Positions 22,851 through 36,479 of a DNA stretch of 64,000 nucleotides are shown in pieces; the first letter of the stretch is position 1, and each line of letters begins with the position of its first letter. The translations under genes and the position numbers were made by a program. Origin of the DNA: Icerya purchasi (taxonomy: Eukaryota; Arthropoda; Insecta; Hemiptera; Monophlebidae); NCBI GenBank assembly GCA_039619475.1, contig CM077115.1, forward strand, positions 299,523,756 through 299,587,755. The letters are read 5' to 3'. The notes beneath the pieces were generated by a model. That model saw only the letters and a list, made by a program, of their open reading frames with translations. It did not search any database and was not told where the DNA came from.

Positions 22851-25310
22851 AATTATCTTCGTTTTATTTATTTATTTTTATTTAATTTTTTTTTTTTTTG
22901 TAAGTGAAATTCGAAGGTGCATTTATTTGTTTTTACCAACTTTAATTTCAACAGAGTTTCATCAGTGACAGCTTCTTTTAGGAATCAATAAATTAACACT
23001 AGAACAGAAAGTATTAATAGATTGGAATTATTTTCGGACGGCGACAATATTATGTAGTTGCTGCGTGTATAATAATATTTTCTACTCTTTCACTTATCTA
23101 TTAATCATTATCTCGAATTCTTACTGATGCACAAAAATCCGTGTTTGTAAAGCGTTATTTCAACAAATTGTAATTTAAAAATTTTATCTATATGTTAAAT
23201 AAAAATTGTTACGTAAGTTTATGAAAATTGTTTCGTCGCATAATAATCTCATATTAGAGATTAAATACGTTAATAAATATATTAATTAGAATTATAATAA
23301 TAGAAGCGCTAGGCCGTAGATTAAAGGCGGAATCTCGCGACGAATATTCTTCCTTGTTCTCAGCGCGGCCGCAGAATTCTGCAGCTTAACTTCGTAATAT
23401 GTGGGCCGCTCACTCGCTACAGTTGGTCTACAAAAATTTCGCTATGATAGTTTAAGATAGCGCTCATTTTTAGACAGAGTTTAGTTCTTTTTCGGTTGTT
23501 TACTGTTTTAGTTCACTCGTTCTCCTTAATTATTCCTTTTCCGTACATTTCCTTTCTTTTTCACACCCCTAATGAAGTCTCGCGTAGGAGGTTTCACTTT
23601 TTACCATTCGATACCCGATTTTTTCTGTCGCGCGATAACCCTTTTGTAGTTATTTTTTTTTTTTCTTTTTGATACTCCCGACAAAATTGTATGCGTTCTT
23701 TCGTCGGTAGCAATTTTCACGCTCGCCTATTTTGTAGTGGAATCATTAGGACTTCAAACGGGTGCCTGGTGCAGTAAGCAGACATCCTCCACTAACAGTT
23801 CATTCGAGCAGTCTAACTGCCGCTTAGACGGACAATGTAGGGTAAAAAGTGGTCTAGAGCCGTCTGGATCCGTTGCACTCAGTAACCAGTTACTTGCACG
23901 ATATCCGATAACTGCTTCAACTGAGCATAAATTAACGAGACGAGCCGTATCGAGTCAGTCTGGCAACCGCATGGTACGCGACCTTATTACATCATGCACG
24001 CGGTCATTCACTGCAGGCGTAACACTCTGAAATATTATATGGATGTGTTTTAAGGAAAAACGGTGAGCCGGCAACAGTAACGGCTAACTGTCAATCCAAT
24101 TAGTCTTTTAAGGAAAATCGTATCGGGGACTTTTTTTCGGCAATGAACCAATTCTTATCTGCTCAACGATAACCGGAAACACAACAACAGTTTTCTGTCA
24201 TAGCGCGGTTATTATTTACCCGCAGTTTCTAGAATGCCCAAATCATACGCACAAATCAGAAAATGAACACTGTTGGGTCAATTCGGTAGTCACAGTCTGT
24301 TAAATAGAAACATCGTAGGTTCGCAAAACGGGCGAAGAACGGCAAAAACAACTCGATAGAGTACTTCGTCGAATGGCAGCAACGAATTTACGGCATCTTC
24401 AGCACCCGGCTCCACTAAATGACCCAAAAATCGGGTTTTACTGTCTAAGACGGTCGCCAGACGATCGAAAATTAATCGTTTTCATACCCCTTTTCCAACA
24501 ACAGTTAGAAAGCTGACGGTCTGCATGAATAGTAGGATCTCTGCCATTCGACTTCAGAATCGGGCGCACCATGGCTACCTACCAGATTGCAGGAACGTTT
24601 ACTAACAGATAGCGAAGGGACGAAGCGTACAATAGTGGGCTCGTTAAATACTACAACTAGTTCGAACTTAACAGGAAACTAAAACTGCCGCAATTTGTCA
24701 CTATTGAACCGCATAGTGGCGAAATCGTTGCATACGATGTTTCCATCACTGGCGCCGACAAAAAAAACTGTTTACACTTCGATTGGTGATCCGTTGGCAT
24801 ATCCAAATGCTACGGAGAACATTAAGTGCGGAACTACGTCAGAGTGGCAGTAGCGGTTAAGTAGCCGAAACAGATTACAAATCAACTGCAATCCATCTTT
24901 AGTGAACTAATCGATTTGGAAATAAGTGTACCGTAAGGTGCTAATGAGAATTATCTGTTGATTACGGTCAGGCTACACACCATGTCAGCAACATCTTCAT
25001 AGAATGAACTTCGGAAGAAATCTTTTCTACTCATTTCATCAGGGAATGAACATGAACCATATTCTTTTCAACCATCAACAATATCAAGCTGTACGTCCGG
25101 TAGCTGTCGCGGGCGGTAAATCTTTTGCTTTACATCAAGTAGTCGACAATAATAATGGAATGTCTTTAAAGACATTTAGAAAATGGGAATCCGTTCTTAA
25201 TATCTTTCGTAGATTTAACTAAGGCCAACCGTAACAAGTTAATTTCGGATGTGGACAGAAAACGCAGAAAATAAAACCAAAAGCAATAATTTGTAAACTG
25301 TTTTGTTTTT
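22851..25310. other. Unidentified region, possible old coding remnants
   Basis: No family was recognised. The part from 23730 to 25230 has more even base composition than its surroundings and several mid-length frames (23737-24030 and 25004-25222 on the + strand; broken frames between). Translations such as PQFVTIEPHSGEIVAYDVSI near 24695-24760 look protein-like, but I cannot assign them. An eroded protein-coding transposon is the likeliest explanation. Confidence 0.35.
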
Positions 25311-25314
25311 TCTT

Positions 25315-25902
25315 TTTGTTTTTTTTTTCATTTTATTTTATGGACACGTCAGCAATGGACATTCAGCCAACACAAAAGATTAGAAGACCAGAAAGACATG
25401 CGGAGTAACAGGTTATATCAAGAAACGATTAGAGACGGAAGAAATGAAGGCGGCTAAAAGGGAACAACAGAAGGAGATGGAAAAGCGAGTATGTAGAGGG
25501 CACTGTAAGGAGTAGGAAGGCCAAGGCTAAGCAGATCGGAATAAAAGATCGCGCGTTCTGAGGAAATGAAGGAACATTCGAATAGTACGTAGTTTTGCGT
25601 CACAGGTGACATTTAAGGTAAGAGGATGACGAAGGAGATTGAACAAGAGCAAAGCAGAAGCAAGAAGCCGGGAGCAGACTATGACTAAAACGAAGGCGAA
25701 CTATGCGTGACAGAACGACTGATACTGGGAAAATTGTTAAACCAATGGAAAGAGGATGCGGAAGGCTGTAAGGCAAGGTAAATGGAGTCAGGGTTGGAGA
25801 AAAAAGACGGTTAGAGGTCAGTCCAAAAGTCAAGGTGAGAACAAAAAGAGAGAGAGAGTAAAAACTTCGGGAAGGAAACCTGCTTATGAAACGACCATTT
25901 AC
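25315..25902 (-). mobile_element. Family B LINE, 5'-truncated 3' end
   Basis: T-runs at 25325-25329 mark the poly-A end. Downstream sequence follows the same landmarks as the copy at 1316-1908: the cattcgaatag motif of the zinc-knuckle region, aggccaaggctaagcagat, and a right part ending near tatgaaacgaccat. The - strand frame 25833-25600 is the decayed region before the knuckle. No target duplication was resolved. Confidence 0.78.
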
Positions 25903-26310
25903 TGCGACTTATGAATTCGGTACTTTATCTCGCGATGATGTCGAGCTAAAAATAATTCTTCGATTAAAATCAATTAATTTTCGATCTCTCGGGATCATCG
26001 TATTGTGTTTGTTGTCGTTGGAAAATACCATCCGAGACTTTCATGCAGCTGAAGGTGTAAATTCCGATTTTCTGTCGTCGGAGTTCCGTGTAGCGTTGCA
26101 AGCCGTATAACTGACTTGGTGTATGTGCTCTGCGACAGCAGGATAGCGTCTATCCGTGACATATGCGCATCGGTCATTACTGCCGGCAGCGTAAGCCGTA
26201 AGAGGAGTATATCAATATTTAAACAGATAATTATTATTAACCGATTTGTCGAATGTTTATTTATACTTCAACACGTACGTCAAATGTAGGTGAATACATG
26301 CCTGTTTGTT

Positions 26311-27133
26311 ATATAATAAACTAACCAACTTCAATAACAAACAATATATAAGGGTAAAAATAATTTATAGGAATAAATTAAATATACATCTTATTTAGAA
26401 ATGTTTTCGGGTATACCCATCATCAGCTAAAACTAACGAAATCAGATACAACTCAAAACACGCTGCAAAGAATATAAGGATTACATGTGTAGATATAGAA
26501 AACGTACATAAGTGGAAAAAATACGGAAGCTATAAAAATCGATAATGTGAAATTAACAATACTCAATACAAAATATTAAAATAAAATAAAATAAAGCAAC
26601 CTAAAATTAAATTTTTATATTAAAAAGTGGGTTATTATTATTATTAGGTAATTGATCGTTAAAATATTATTTTAAAATAAACATAAACTTAAATCATTAG
26701 AAAATACTGTAATTGTTTTGGCTATATATGAAAAAGGAGATTTGATGAATATTGCAGAAAATTATTATATTAATAAATAGAAAAATAATACATATTTTAA
26801 ACGAATAACCCACTTTTTAATATAAAAATTTAATTTTAGGTTGTTTTATTGTATTTTATTTTATTTTAATATTTTGTATTGAGTATTGTTAATTTCACAC
26901 TATCGATTTTTATACTTTCCATCTTTTTTCCACCTATGTATTTTCTATATGTACATATGTAATCCTCGTATTTTTTGCAGTGTGTTTTGAGTTGCATGTG
27001 ATTTAGTTAGTTTTAGCTGATAATGGGTTATACCCGAAAACGTTTCCAAATAAGATATATATTTAATTTATTGTTATAAATTATTTTTATCCTTATATTT
27101 TGTTTGTTATTGAAGTTGGTTATTTTATTATAC
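26311..27133. repeat. Long fold-back (inverted repeat) element
   Basis: Two inverted arms of about 325 bp, 26311-26635 and 26805-27133, match along their whole length with few differences. Shared text runs from aaccaacttcaataacaaac at the outer ends to aaaaagtgggttatt at the inner ends. The loop is about 169 bp of AT-rich DNA. Each arm contains tacccgaaaacgtttcc or its worn equivalent, a motif style seen in the terminal repeats of Penelope-like elements. It could therefore be two head-to-head repeats of that class or a large MITE. No coding frame and no clear target duplication are present. Confidence 0.88.
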
Positions 27134-27259
27134 ATAAAGGTCTTATTCTTTTTTTTTTCTAACACAATAAATTAGATTTATCGTAAGAAATTTCTATAAA
27201 TATTCATTTCATGTATCACTTAGTTCATTAGTGAAAAAATAGAAGGTTTTATGAAGAAA

Positions 27260-27500
27260 AAGTATATAATATTATTAAACTCGGCCATTCGGTACTCGGA
27301 AGGAAGCAAGCCCCCTTCACTCCCAAGTCTAGTTCTTCTATAATTCTTATAGAAAAGTAAACTTTTTCATTGGCTGCGCCGTTCGTTTTTCCGTTATCTT
27401 TTTTCGTTACATTTTCGTTACATAAAATTGTGACCTTTTTTTGGGGCAAATTTCGTGACAGGACACTTTTCCTGATGACCTTTGGAGTAAAAATGGCATA
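27260..27500 (-). repeat. Unclassified dispersed repeat, copy 2
   Basis: Inverted copy of the repeat at 2490-2735; see that entry. It differs by several indels (for example caaaggtcatcagg versus cagcatcagg on its coding-like strand). Confidence 0.7.
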
Positions 27501-30500
27501 GTCATTAATATATATATATATACATTCTTTGCGTACTTTTCGAATTTAATAAAGCTTTTTGGAGAAATATTTGCATTTCTTATGCTACAACCGTTGGGGT
27601 TCAAAAAAAAAAAAAATAAATCGCTTTTTCGTGAGTTCGTCCAGAGAAACCTATTCGACTTCCTTAGAGAGAAAGAAAATACCGTTGAACTATCATATTA
27701 CCTCTGACACAGCGTAACGGAATGATAGTGGGATGAGCAGAAACTTGAGGTCAAAGTAGAGCTGAAAGTTGCCAGCAGAGGTATATCCTCGGACGGGACT
27801 TTTACAGCCGTTCGGATCAAAAGACCGCCGTAAAAAGAAACACTAATCAATCTTTGATCAGATACGTATTACACAGCGCTTCGAACAGGGGCCCACTAAA
27901 GATTCGCATTAAATAATCTTTCGTATTAAATCGATTTTTGACACAGACAGAGATTTGAATTAAATGCGGCTTTAGGACAGGGACCGAATTTGTCCGCGGG
28001 AATAATAAATAGTCTTAAAGATACTTTTGCATCAGTAATCAGCCGAAAGAGACCTAAACTCTATCGCTAATCTTCTAATTAAGAAGAAAGTAAACTGATA
28101 AAAAATTAGCAAAGACAAATGTATTAGGTGAAGTGACCGAATAGTATTAATGAAAAATAGCTAATAGAAATAAAGCATAATAAAGCGAAAAAGACAATAA
28201 TTAATAAGCTAATTTGTTTTAATTCTTTTTAAGTAGGACATGGGTGGTATTCCAGTTTTTCTCTGGTTATTACGGCATATATTGTTACTTTTCGAAATAT
28301 CGTTTATCCCATTTTCTGGCTGAGTATGAACTATTTTCCCGAAAAAATAGTATCAGTTAATTTTTCATTTAATATTTATTTTAAACGTGTTTTTCATTTA
28401 TGTTTAAATAATTATTTATTCGTTACTTTCTGTAAATCGATTATTGGTTTTATCGAAGAAGCCCGGAAAGTAAGAGCGACCAGAAGACCAAAAGACTCGA
28501 ACCAGCCCAATATTTTCTAAATCCATTAAAACTGAAGTAGATTATGAGTGGAGCTCAATTTTACAATCTACGACCCGCCGCTAAAGGATATGCGACTCTT
28601 TTTACTTAATATTCCAAGCACCGACCGTTCTACAATCGGTGGCGTTCTCTATCGGTATTGGTTTCACGTCTCGGACACATGCGGTACTAATCGCGTAATG
28701 ACGTTAAAATTCACCGTACTAGATTTATTCGATATATCTTCTCACGATATTAACGGAATTTCAATATTAAAACGGTACTGCTTTGGGAAAATATTACAGC
28801 CATTAATGAAAAATTAACGTTTACGGAAAACCACGAATGAACGCACCATCCATTATATAATATTACGCTAATTTACTCATCCCCTTCGATAAACATTTAC
28901 AACTTTCTAAATACTGCTTATAAAAACGAATATTTCTGTTACGTTTTCTTTTAAATTCAGTTTTCTACTTTTTTTTTCTATTTTCTGGTTAATTCGGTAG
29001 CGGCCCCGTTATTTTTTTCAGACCGCATTCTAAATAATTACCGAGTATTTTTGTTTCCCTACTGAAATAAAAAACGTTATCAATCTACGATACAAACTAA
29101 TCTTTGATAAGCCGAAATATTTTAATTCTTACTTAATTATTTTTGTTCGATTTTACTGGAATTTTTTAATCTTTACTAACTACAACTTTCTCCTAGTGCC
29201 TCTAACCATCCTCTAGCATCTCGGAAAGTATTAGTCGTTTGTGAAGCACACTTAGTGCATAACACCGCTAATACTTTTCTAGTGCTTACGTCATTTTACT
29301 GGAATAAATTTTTCTGTTCAACCAAATAATCAGACAGCCTTTCACGACGCTTATCTCCATCGTGCTGTACGTATCTATGTAAAACTTAACATCATTTCTA
29401 TTGACATTACCTCGTCCGTATCGCATACTATTACTAAGATGTTCTACGTCCCTCTGAGTTCTTAAATTTAGGAAATGTCGAATTGGTTCTCGGTTAAGAT
29501 TTTGCTGGTCGAATTGGTTCTCGTTCTATTGATGTGTCGAATCTGTCCTTCTTTTTAAGGGTCCTTTTTTACCTAAGATGAAACTGACCGAGTCTTTTAT
29601 CGCTGTTGTTAATTATGTTTTTGTTGTTGATGTTATTACTACTGGTCTTATTCTTCACATATGCTCATTATGAGTGTCATAATAGAATGACTGTATCTCA
29701 TTTTTATGCGGGTGAGATTGTTTTCCGCTTTTATTCTTAATCAGTATTCGGTCTTTTGATGATATAAGGGGTATTGTACTTGTGTTAGTTATCAAAATAT
29801 TACGTGTATTTACTCCGATTTTGTAAAAGGAATTTTTGTTTAGCGAGAAAGGGAGAAAACTACTTGTGATGTACGATTATAAAAATTCGGCTAACAAAAA
29901 AAATTGGTAGATGGGTTAGAAAGATGGATTTGTACCAAACGAGGATGCAAAGCTTTCGTATAAAATTACATAAACAAAATATTATACCATTGAAGAAGTT
30001 TTTAGTATCAAAATTATGGAATATTGTAAGCGATATCGCACATCTATGTTGCAAGCTGTCTTCAATTATCTGTTTCAAAAAAATCGGAAACTGTAAATGG
30101 AAAATAAATAATTGTAAAATACATTTAGCACTTTTACAATGGTTTACCAATGAATGAATGTTCACACAACTCAATTTCTGTGTACTTATTCACTATTTGC
30201 ATGTCTATACGCTCAAAAATAAAAATAAAAAATCAACTGCAATCGGGGGTAAATTAAACTTAACGTCATTTCTTATGCGAAATTCACCAAATATATTTCT
30301 TTTTGGTCAAATATCACGTTTTAATAAAATACATAAACCTACTGATTCATCAATTATTTTAGTAACAATGGGCATCAATTCGACCGCCTAATGCAGTAAT
30401 CCAATTTATTACGGGAATTTCCAAACTTTGCACTGCACCTAACTAAAGAAATTCTCGTCAGATTTGTCACCGTTGTAGGTACTAATAGTTCTGCTGTAAA

Positions 30501-30618
30501 ATGTTTAAGAGAAAAAATCTCTACTTTAATTAATGTTCGATTCTGCTATTGGTGTGAAATATTAAATCGCGCGTATAATTCAATCGATTAATCGTGCATT
30601 AAATATGTTTTTCAACAG
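27501..30618. other. Unidentified AT-rich DNA upstream of the first TMTC exon
   Basis: This is presumably intronic or 5' flanking DNA of the TMTC-like gene. A + frame at 28548-28817 (89 codons) has no recognisable motif and no matching splice sites in the right phase. A near-repeat gtcgaattggttctcg occurs twice, at about 29470 and 29510. I could not find upstream TMTC exons (transmembrane part) here. Confidence 0.4.
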
Positions 30619-30762
30619 ATTGTGGCCATCTTACGCTAGTGCGCATAATAACTTGGGTACATTAATGGATTCCGCTAGTGACGCCGAAATCCATTTTAGA
30701 TCGGCAATACAGTATTCTCCAAACCACGTAAATGCTCATTTCAATTTGGGACAAGTTTACAG
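30619..30762 (+). CDS. TMTC-like gene, internal exon (TPR repeats)
   Basis: A 144-nt internal exon bounded by the acceptor tttttcaacag (ending 30618) and the donor gtacgc (from 30763). It begins with the last base of a split codon and ends with two bases of another (phase 2). It encodes LWPSYASAHNNLGTLMDSAS, then DAEIHFRSAIQYSPNHVNAH and FNLGQVY. This matches the TPR region of TMTC proteins (human TMTC1 has a similar ALNNLGTL...ALFNLGNL block), with TPR residues N-N-L-G and A-x-F-N-L-G at the expected spacing. TMTC proteins are multi-pass ER membrane proteins whose lumenal TPRs work in O-mannosylation of cadherins. The assignment to TMTC1/2 rather than TMTC3/4 rests on the short-spaced AE-x-HF segment. 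The exon is too short to stand alone as an open reading frame. Confidence 0.87.
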
Positions 30763-31559
30763 GTACGCTAATTAGTTAAAACATTGTATTATTAAAAAAA
30801 AAAAAAAACGAGAACGATATGAAGATACACATTTATGTGTAGTAAATCTCTATTAATTAGTTAATAAAATGAAATAATGAACAATACAAAAGAACATTAA
30901 ATAAATATGGTATGGAAAACGTTTCTGGGAATATATCATCACAAATAATGCAGAATAAACAGAAGAATTACTGGACAATTACAAGTATGTCTCCATCTAC
31001 CCGGTATCGAAAACGTGCGAGGGAACAGATGTAAACAATCACGGCGATAATTTTCTACATTGCAAGTTACCGTTTTGTGCGCTTTATTATATTTCATTGT
31101 GTAATCTTTGCGTTCCTTATCACTCTGATGTGATACTGTTATCTCTGTTACAAGTGATGAGACGGTTTTTTTTTTCTTTTTCTTTCTTTATGATATTGTG
31201 TCCCTATCGTGGCTCAAACGGTCGCTTCCCCCCTTCCCACGAATCTCTGCATGCAAAAATTGTGAAGCTCCAAGATTTTATTAATGAATAGTCTGTCAAT
31301 TTAAATCTCGGCTCGGTATCTTCAGATTTCTCCAGCCGAGACTCTCGGACCAATCCAGCGAAGATTCTAAACCCAAACCTACCGAGTGTAAGCCCCTTCC
31401 ATTCATTACTTCGGGGGACAGAAATCTGCATCAGTTTTCAAATGACTTCTTTCCGCCAACAATTTCTCGCCAGTTTAATTTAAAGCCCTCTCAAATGGTG
31501 AAATGAGAGTTCAGCCAATCAGTTCCAATGAGCACCGAAAGTTCCAAAATCTACATACT

Positions 31560-31905
31560 TCTGGAGTGTGCTCAATTACGGTTTGTAAAAATTTCTGTTT
31601 GCAGCAAGAAAAAAAAAAACGAAGCCGAATTAAGTGGAAATGCAGATACGGCGTAGAATGACGAAAACGTCTTGGAAAGAAATGAAAACAAATAATGCTA
31701 GAAAAAATAGATGGAAAAAAAAGTTTGCAAAATCATATAGATAATCGGAAAATAAAATACTGCCAGAACATATAATAAGAAACCGTAATTTCATAAAAAA
31801 TATAATAGAAGGAAAAATTATAAGGACAAGAGCAAGTATAATAGATAGTGTATATCATCGGTTGAATATAAATATCAAGAATTTGAAGAATGGCTATCGA
31901 CAAGA
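31560..31905 (+). pseudogene. RTE/L2-type LINE, 3' coding end, in the TMTC intron
   Basis: Closely similar to 22135-22465 (about 90% by eye in the last 260 bp). Remnant translations are RRRMTKTSW and NFIKNIIEGKIIRT. It is a second copy of the same subfamily, truncated on both sides by visible criteria. Confidence 0.82.
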
Positions 31906-32159
31906 CAATAAAAAAAAAGCTTGAAAATCCTACATCTAGTGGTTTCTTCGTAAGATCGGCTTCCATAATTATAAGTTGAAAGAAGATAAGCTGTTCATTG
32001 TGTTTGCATGTCACCTGCACTATTCTACGGGTGTTACGAGATAAAGCAAGCGCTATCGCGACTAGGATTCTCTCTCCTCAGCGCCATCACAGTTATTATG
32101 AGGAAACTCGTCGGCTAATGATTCGTCTAATGAGGAAATTTTACGTATAACGTCATTTA

Positions 32160-32920
32160 TGAACTACAAAGTTGCTATCGAACTGCCGAGAAAAACGCAA
32201 CCTATTCCTCAATGGGAAAGGTGCTACGAAAGTGGACACTCAGCTCGCTACTGCGATAAACCTGCAAAATGCGTTAAATATGGCGAGGAGTACCTTTTCT
32301 AGGATTTTCCTAAGTCAGTACTGCAAATTATCGCGGTTGTGCGGTATATCAAGAAGAACGGTCTGACTCCGTTCATAAAAATTACTCGTGGTTCCTATGC
32401 AAGCGTGGCTATTGGCCCCTCTCAAGCGGGTCCAAATTTGAAGCTTACTTCTATCATGTAAATTTTGCTGAAACTGGAAGAAAATCAAAAGGAAACATCC
32501 AACACCGTCCAAGCCATTGATGCTCGTTTATACGTCTTGCACATTATCCCAAGAAGACTCCCACAACCTCTAAGAACTTCGGTTATTCTATGCCGGAATT
32601 CTGACGGATTGTGTTAGACCGCAAAAATTAATTGGAGTCTTTTCTCAATAATCACTCGGTTGATCTTGGCTTTATTTCACAAAAATTCATCTGGTATTTG
32701 ACGCACTTCCATCCCTAAAAGAGTAGGCTGTGCAGTACTAGTTCGTAATGGCATTGAACATTATAATAATGAGTTATTGAAAGCCAAGCCAAATGAAAGG
32801 CGTTAGACTAAAGCTCCATGAAACATCAGTAGACATTTCCACCAACGAGACATATCAATACGAAGTTCATACATACACGCAAAAAAAAGATTAAGCCAAC
32901 AGCGTCGTAAATTAGACACG
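32160..32920 (+). pseudogene. Jockey-type LINE remnant: gag zinc knuckle and endonuclease start
   Basis: On the + strand, QPIPQWERCYESGHSARYCD followed by KPAKCVKYGEE is a degraded pair of gag zinc knuckles (CxxC reduced to C-Y-E-S). About 500 bp further, RTSIPKRVGCAVLVRNGIEHY resembles the GGxAxLVRNGI stretch near the start of a Jockey-type endonuclease. Order and spacing fit an ORF1-ORF2 junction. Stops and frameshifts are frequent, and the rest of the element is not recognisable. Confidence 0.65.
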
Positions 32921-35900
32921 TTAGAATTGCTCTACATGGGGAAGCAACAAACCTAACGGAAATTGAAGATAAAAAAACACGTACAGAAATAAGATATACG
33001 AAAATGGAACTTAAGATCAGAGAGAGAGAGAAACGTAAAAGACGGACAGAATGGATAGTAGAGAGCTGGAGGATCCACGGGAGAAAATGCGAGAAGCGTA
33101 GAAGAACATAAAAAAAAACATCATTAAATGTGAGTTGGCGTCTTTATTAGCGTCGCATATTAACTATTACCATCAAAAACCTCGCGGCAGGTATAAAATG
33201 TATCTCCGAATTTGCCTGGCCAGTACGGGAGATTAGGCCAACTTATCCCGCCAGGGATTGCTTACACCCAGCAGTGGGTTGTTACAGACGCATACCGTGA
33301 TATTGTGATCGTGATGTAATGTCGACAGGAAAATATGCCTCAGAGACTGGGACGTTAAACGCGCAAAGCATCAAACGGTTAAACACATTTCCCATGTGGA
33401 CGCTCAATGTGGCGGAAAAGAAAACAAATAAAGAAGTGCCGCAGCGAAGAGGAATGGAAAAGACGGTGATGGTCGATAACATCCAGAAAAGGAAAAGGAA
33501 ATAGCTGGCGTACAAAATTAAAGAAAGGAAGGACTATTGTGGAAGATTGAAAGAAAGCCACTGCGAAGAAGAAAAAGATTGAAAATGATGTCAACAGGGC
33601 TTAAGGGGAAAAACGCTCAAGGGCACGTAATTCAAGGAAGAATAGGAGAGAATATAGAAGCAAACAGTTATTCGAACAAATGTTGATGTATGCAATCTTT
33701 GAGAAACGAAGACGCTACGCGATGATGATGACCACACGTTTTTATATGTTGAGATGAAAAGTCCGGTACATGGGAAGCTGCTAAGTCTGCACTTAATTGT
33801 GCATTTACTGAAGCCTGCTTATTCTACACTTCCTTCCATCTGCTGCTGGCAAGATCGCCGACCGTCATCTGAATAAGCGGGTCGATTTGTGCCAGAATGT
33901 GGTTGTTGTGCGCAACATCACAATTAAATGCGCGTAGATTTTCTTTGCTTGCCTGAGATCCAAACTAAACAGCAGTACTTTGTAACAGAGTACACTCTAA
34001 TTGTAGTGTAGCTTTACCGAGCAGTTTTCTCTTCGCTGTGTCCATTTTGTGAAAGACAAACTCAAAAGTTTCTCGAATTCATTTTCTTTCCTCCAAGTTT
34101 AATCGTTAATCGCGCAACATAAGAATGCCTCAGTCGGAAGCATTAAATGGTTCTAAACAATTAAAGCACCGCAAGTGTCCTGCATAATGGACTAACATTT
34201 TCGGCCATCTACTGTGCTTTTTGTCCGCGACGATAGCGGTATATCGATAAGTCGTGCTCATACGGGTTAGGAGCAAACATTTCTTTTAGAAAAAATCGCA
34301 ACCGGCTTCGATAAAAACTACCGCTCCTTCGTTGTTAGCAACGGAAGATTGCACGAGTACTTTTGAGCACTTTCTCAGTCATCATAGAGAAATTCTTCAG
34401 CCAATGAATGTTTCAAGTAGTTCGCGTACGAAGCTAAAAGAGGATTGGTCTGTTTACGGTATGCGGCATTTTTTCCTTTCTTTATAGACTTCAGATGATT
34501 TGTTGCTAGTAAGATTTTTCTTCGTTTTGGTTGATTTTTTATTAGCGATCTTGATTATTGCTCTAAAAAAAAAAAAAAAAAAATCAATGTAACTCGAAAT
34601 TACTAACATTTGTCTAACCCAACATTAAATGTTCTCTTTACCGTTTTCTACCTATTTTTTTCCGGAAGAGATTGACTTCGATTTATTTAAAATGCTACCA
34701 ACTCTTTTATCTTCTCTGATACCAATTTTCGAAAGGGAACCAAAAGAGAAGTTAAATACGTTCAATCTGACGATTTTTACTAAGAAATGTCCCGAATAAA
34801 CTGTCTGCGCAACTCGCTTGTTCAATTAATTTCCACCATTTCCGGATAGGAAATTGTCCTTTAAAAATGCCCCTAGTTATAAAAAGTTATATGCCAAGAA
34901 TAGCAGCCCTCTTAAACACAAGCCGGAATTGTATCGCTGAAACACGACTGGCAATACTTCTCTAATTGCGTACAATTTACGCCTTTGCGAGTGACAAATT
35001 TACTATCATTTTTTGATAAACAACTCGTTGCCATCTAGAGAGAACGTTAAACGGTCAGGAAATAAACGATACATTACGCCGTATAGAAAACTTCAGTTTT
35101 TGCTGCGGAAACTGTATACGCGCGACCTTTATCCGTTATCACGAGACCATTTTCATTAGATAAAAATGTAGCTAAGCGCTGCATTTTTCCGAGAAGCTCG
35201 TTTATGTTCTCCGTTATAGACCTGCTCTCGATTTTTTCCGATACGGTTATAAAACACGTCGTAAAATTATCGAGAATATCCTCTAACGCGAAGAATTTCT
35301 ATTATCATGAAACACGCATTTTATTATAATAACGTAGCTACGTTATTTTCAAAACATATTCTTTGATGTCGCATAGAAAGTTCCGATATCAAAAATCAAG
35401 AAAAGGAAAAAACTCTAAAAATCGTCTCCAAGAACGTAGTATTACGATAACAACGATACAGACTAGCAAAGTGATTACCCGAATCCGATAAAGTCGTGAT
35501 TACCATTGACACGATAGTATCGATAATATTCTCTCTCATGCGAGCAAGAGGCATCGTGTTAATGAACTATTAACGGATATTTTGAGGAACTGCTTTCGTG
35601 TCTACGCCATAATTAATCGGTTAAGTGAAATTGCAGTACGTGTCTGCTGTAGAATTGCAAGTGTCTAAAACATATAAGAAGAACGTGCCAAGAGGTTTTC
35701 GGAAATAATAAAATAAAATAAGAGAGAACAAAATAATGAATGTTGCTAATTGGTTACGTATTATTCACGATTTCGCTAATAATGATGTTGAACCGTTTGA
35801 AAAATAATAATGCGTTAAATTGAATTCCCAGCCGCGTCCCTTTTCGAAGTTTACAACTTTTCGAGTATCGCAGAATATGCTGCGAACATAAGTGTTACGG

Positions 35901-36479
35901 TAATTGATTTAAGTACATTATTTTTCGAATGAACAATTATCGCTGAGATGACAGCTCAGAATAAGATGAAATAAATCGAAACAGCCCACAGACCGTTCTG
36001 TAATAGATTTCAAGGTGTGAGCACACGTTTGATTTTTCCTTCTCCAAGGAAAAGGATGAGTGATGACAATCTACTTTGCAAGATTTTACTTTTTTCGAGT
36101 CTCCGTAAAATATGTCCATAAAAATTTATACCGGTCCTTTTGAAGTTAAAATGCGAGCCAACACCGATACTTCTATCGTACCTGATGCAAAATTTGTTCC
36201 ATTATTCTATGTCCTGCAGCTAAACTACTATTTTTCCGCTTAGGACCAGCTCAAAGACATTACAAAATAAAAGCCGTTCAGCTGCAAATAAAATATATCA
36301 CGGCTTACACAAGATAGTTAGAAGAGAAGCTGTAAGACGCTGGCCGAAACCGAGAATAATTATCTCGTCTCGCTTTACAACTTAAACGAACATCATTGAA
36401 AGGAAAGAAAAAATAAATATAGAGATACCGCGAAGAGTATGAAAAATCCCGCTAGCTGAGTGCATTTCCGATTGCCTTC
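32921..36479. other. TMTC intron, largely unidentified
   Basis: At 33120-33310 the text (ending near cccagcagtgggttgttacag) resembles the 3' end of RTE-type LINEs, where the words for a PSSG/PAVG terminus recur, but evidence is thin. Overlapping frames near 33282-33594 are mutually antisense and without motifs. Nothing was recognised from 33600 to 36479. Confidence 0.4.

Noticed and set aside
24240..24760. Possible retroviral envelope or capsid remnant
   Set aside because: The resemblance was only a general impression. No motif or collinear run could be shown, so it is left as unidentified.
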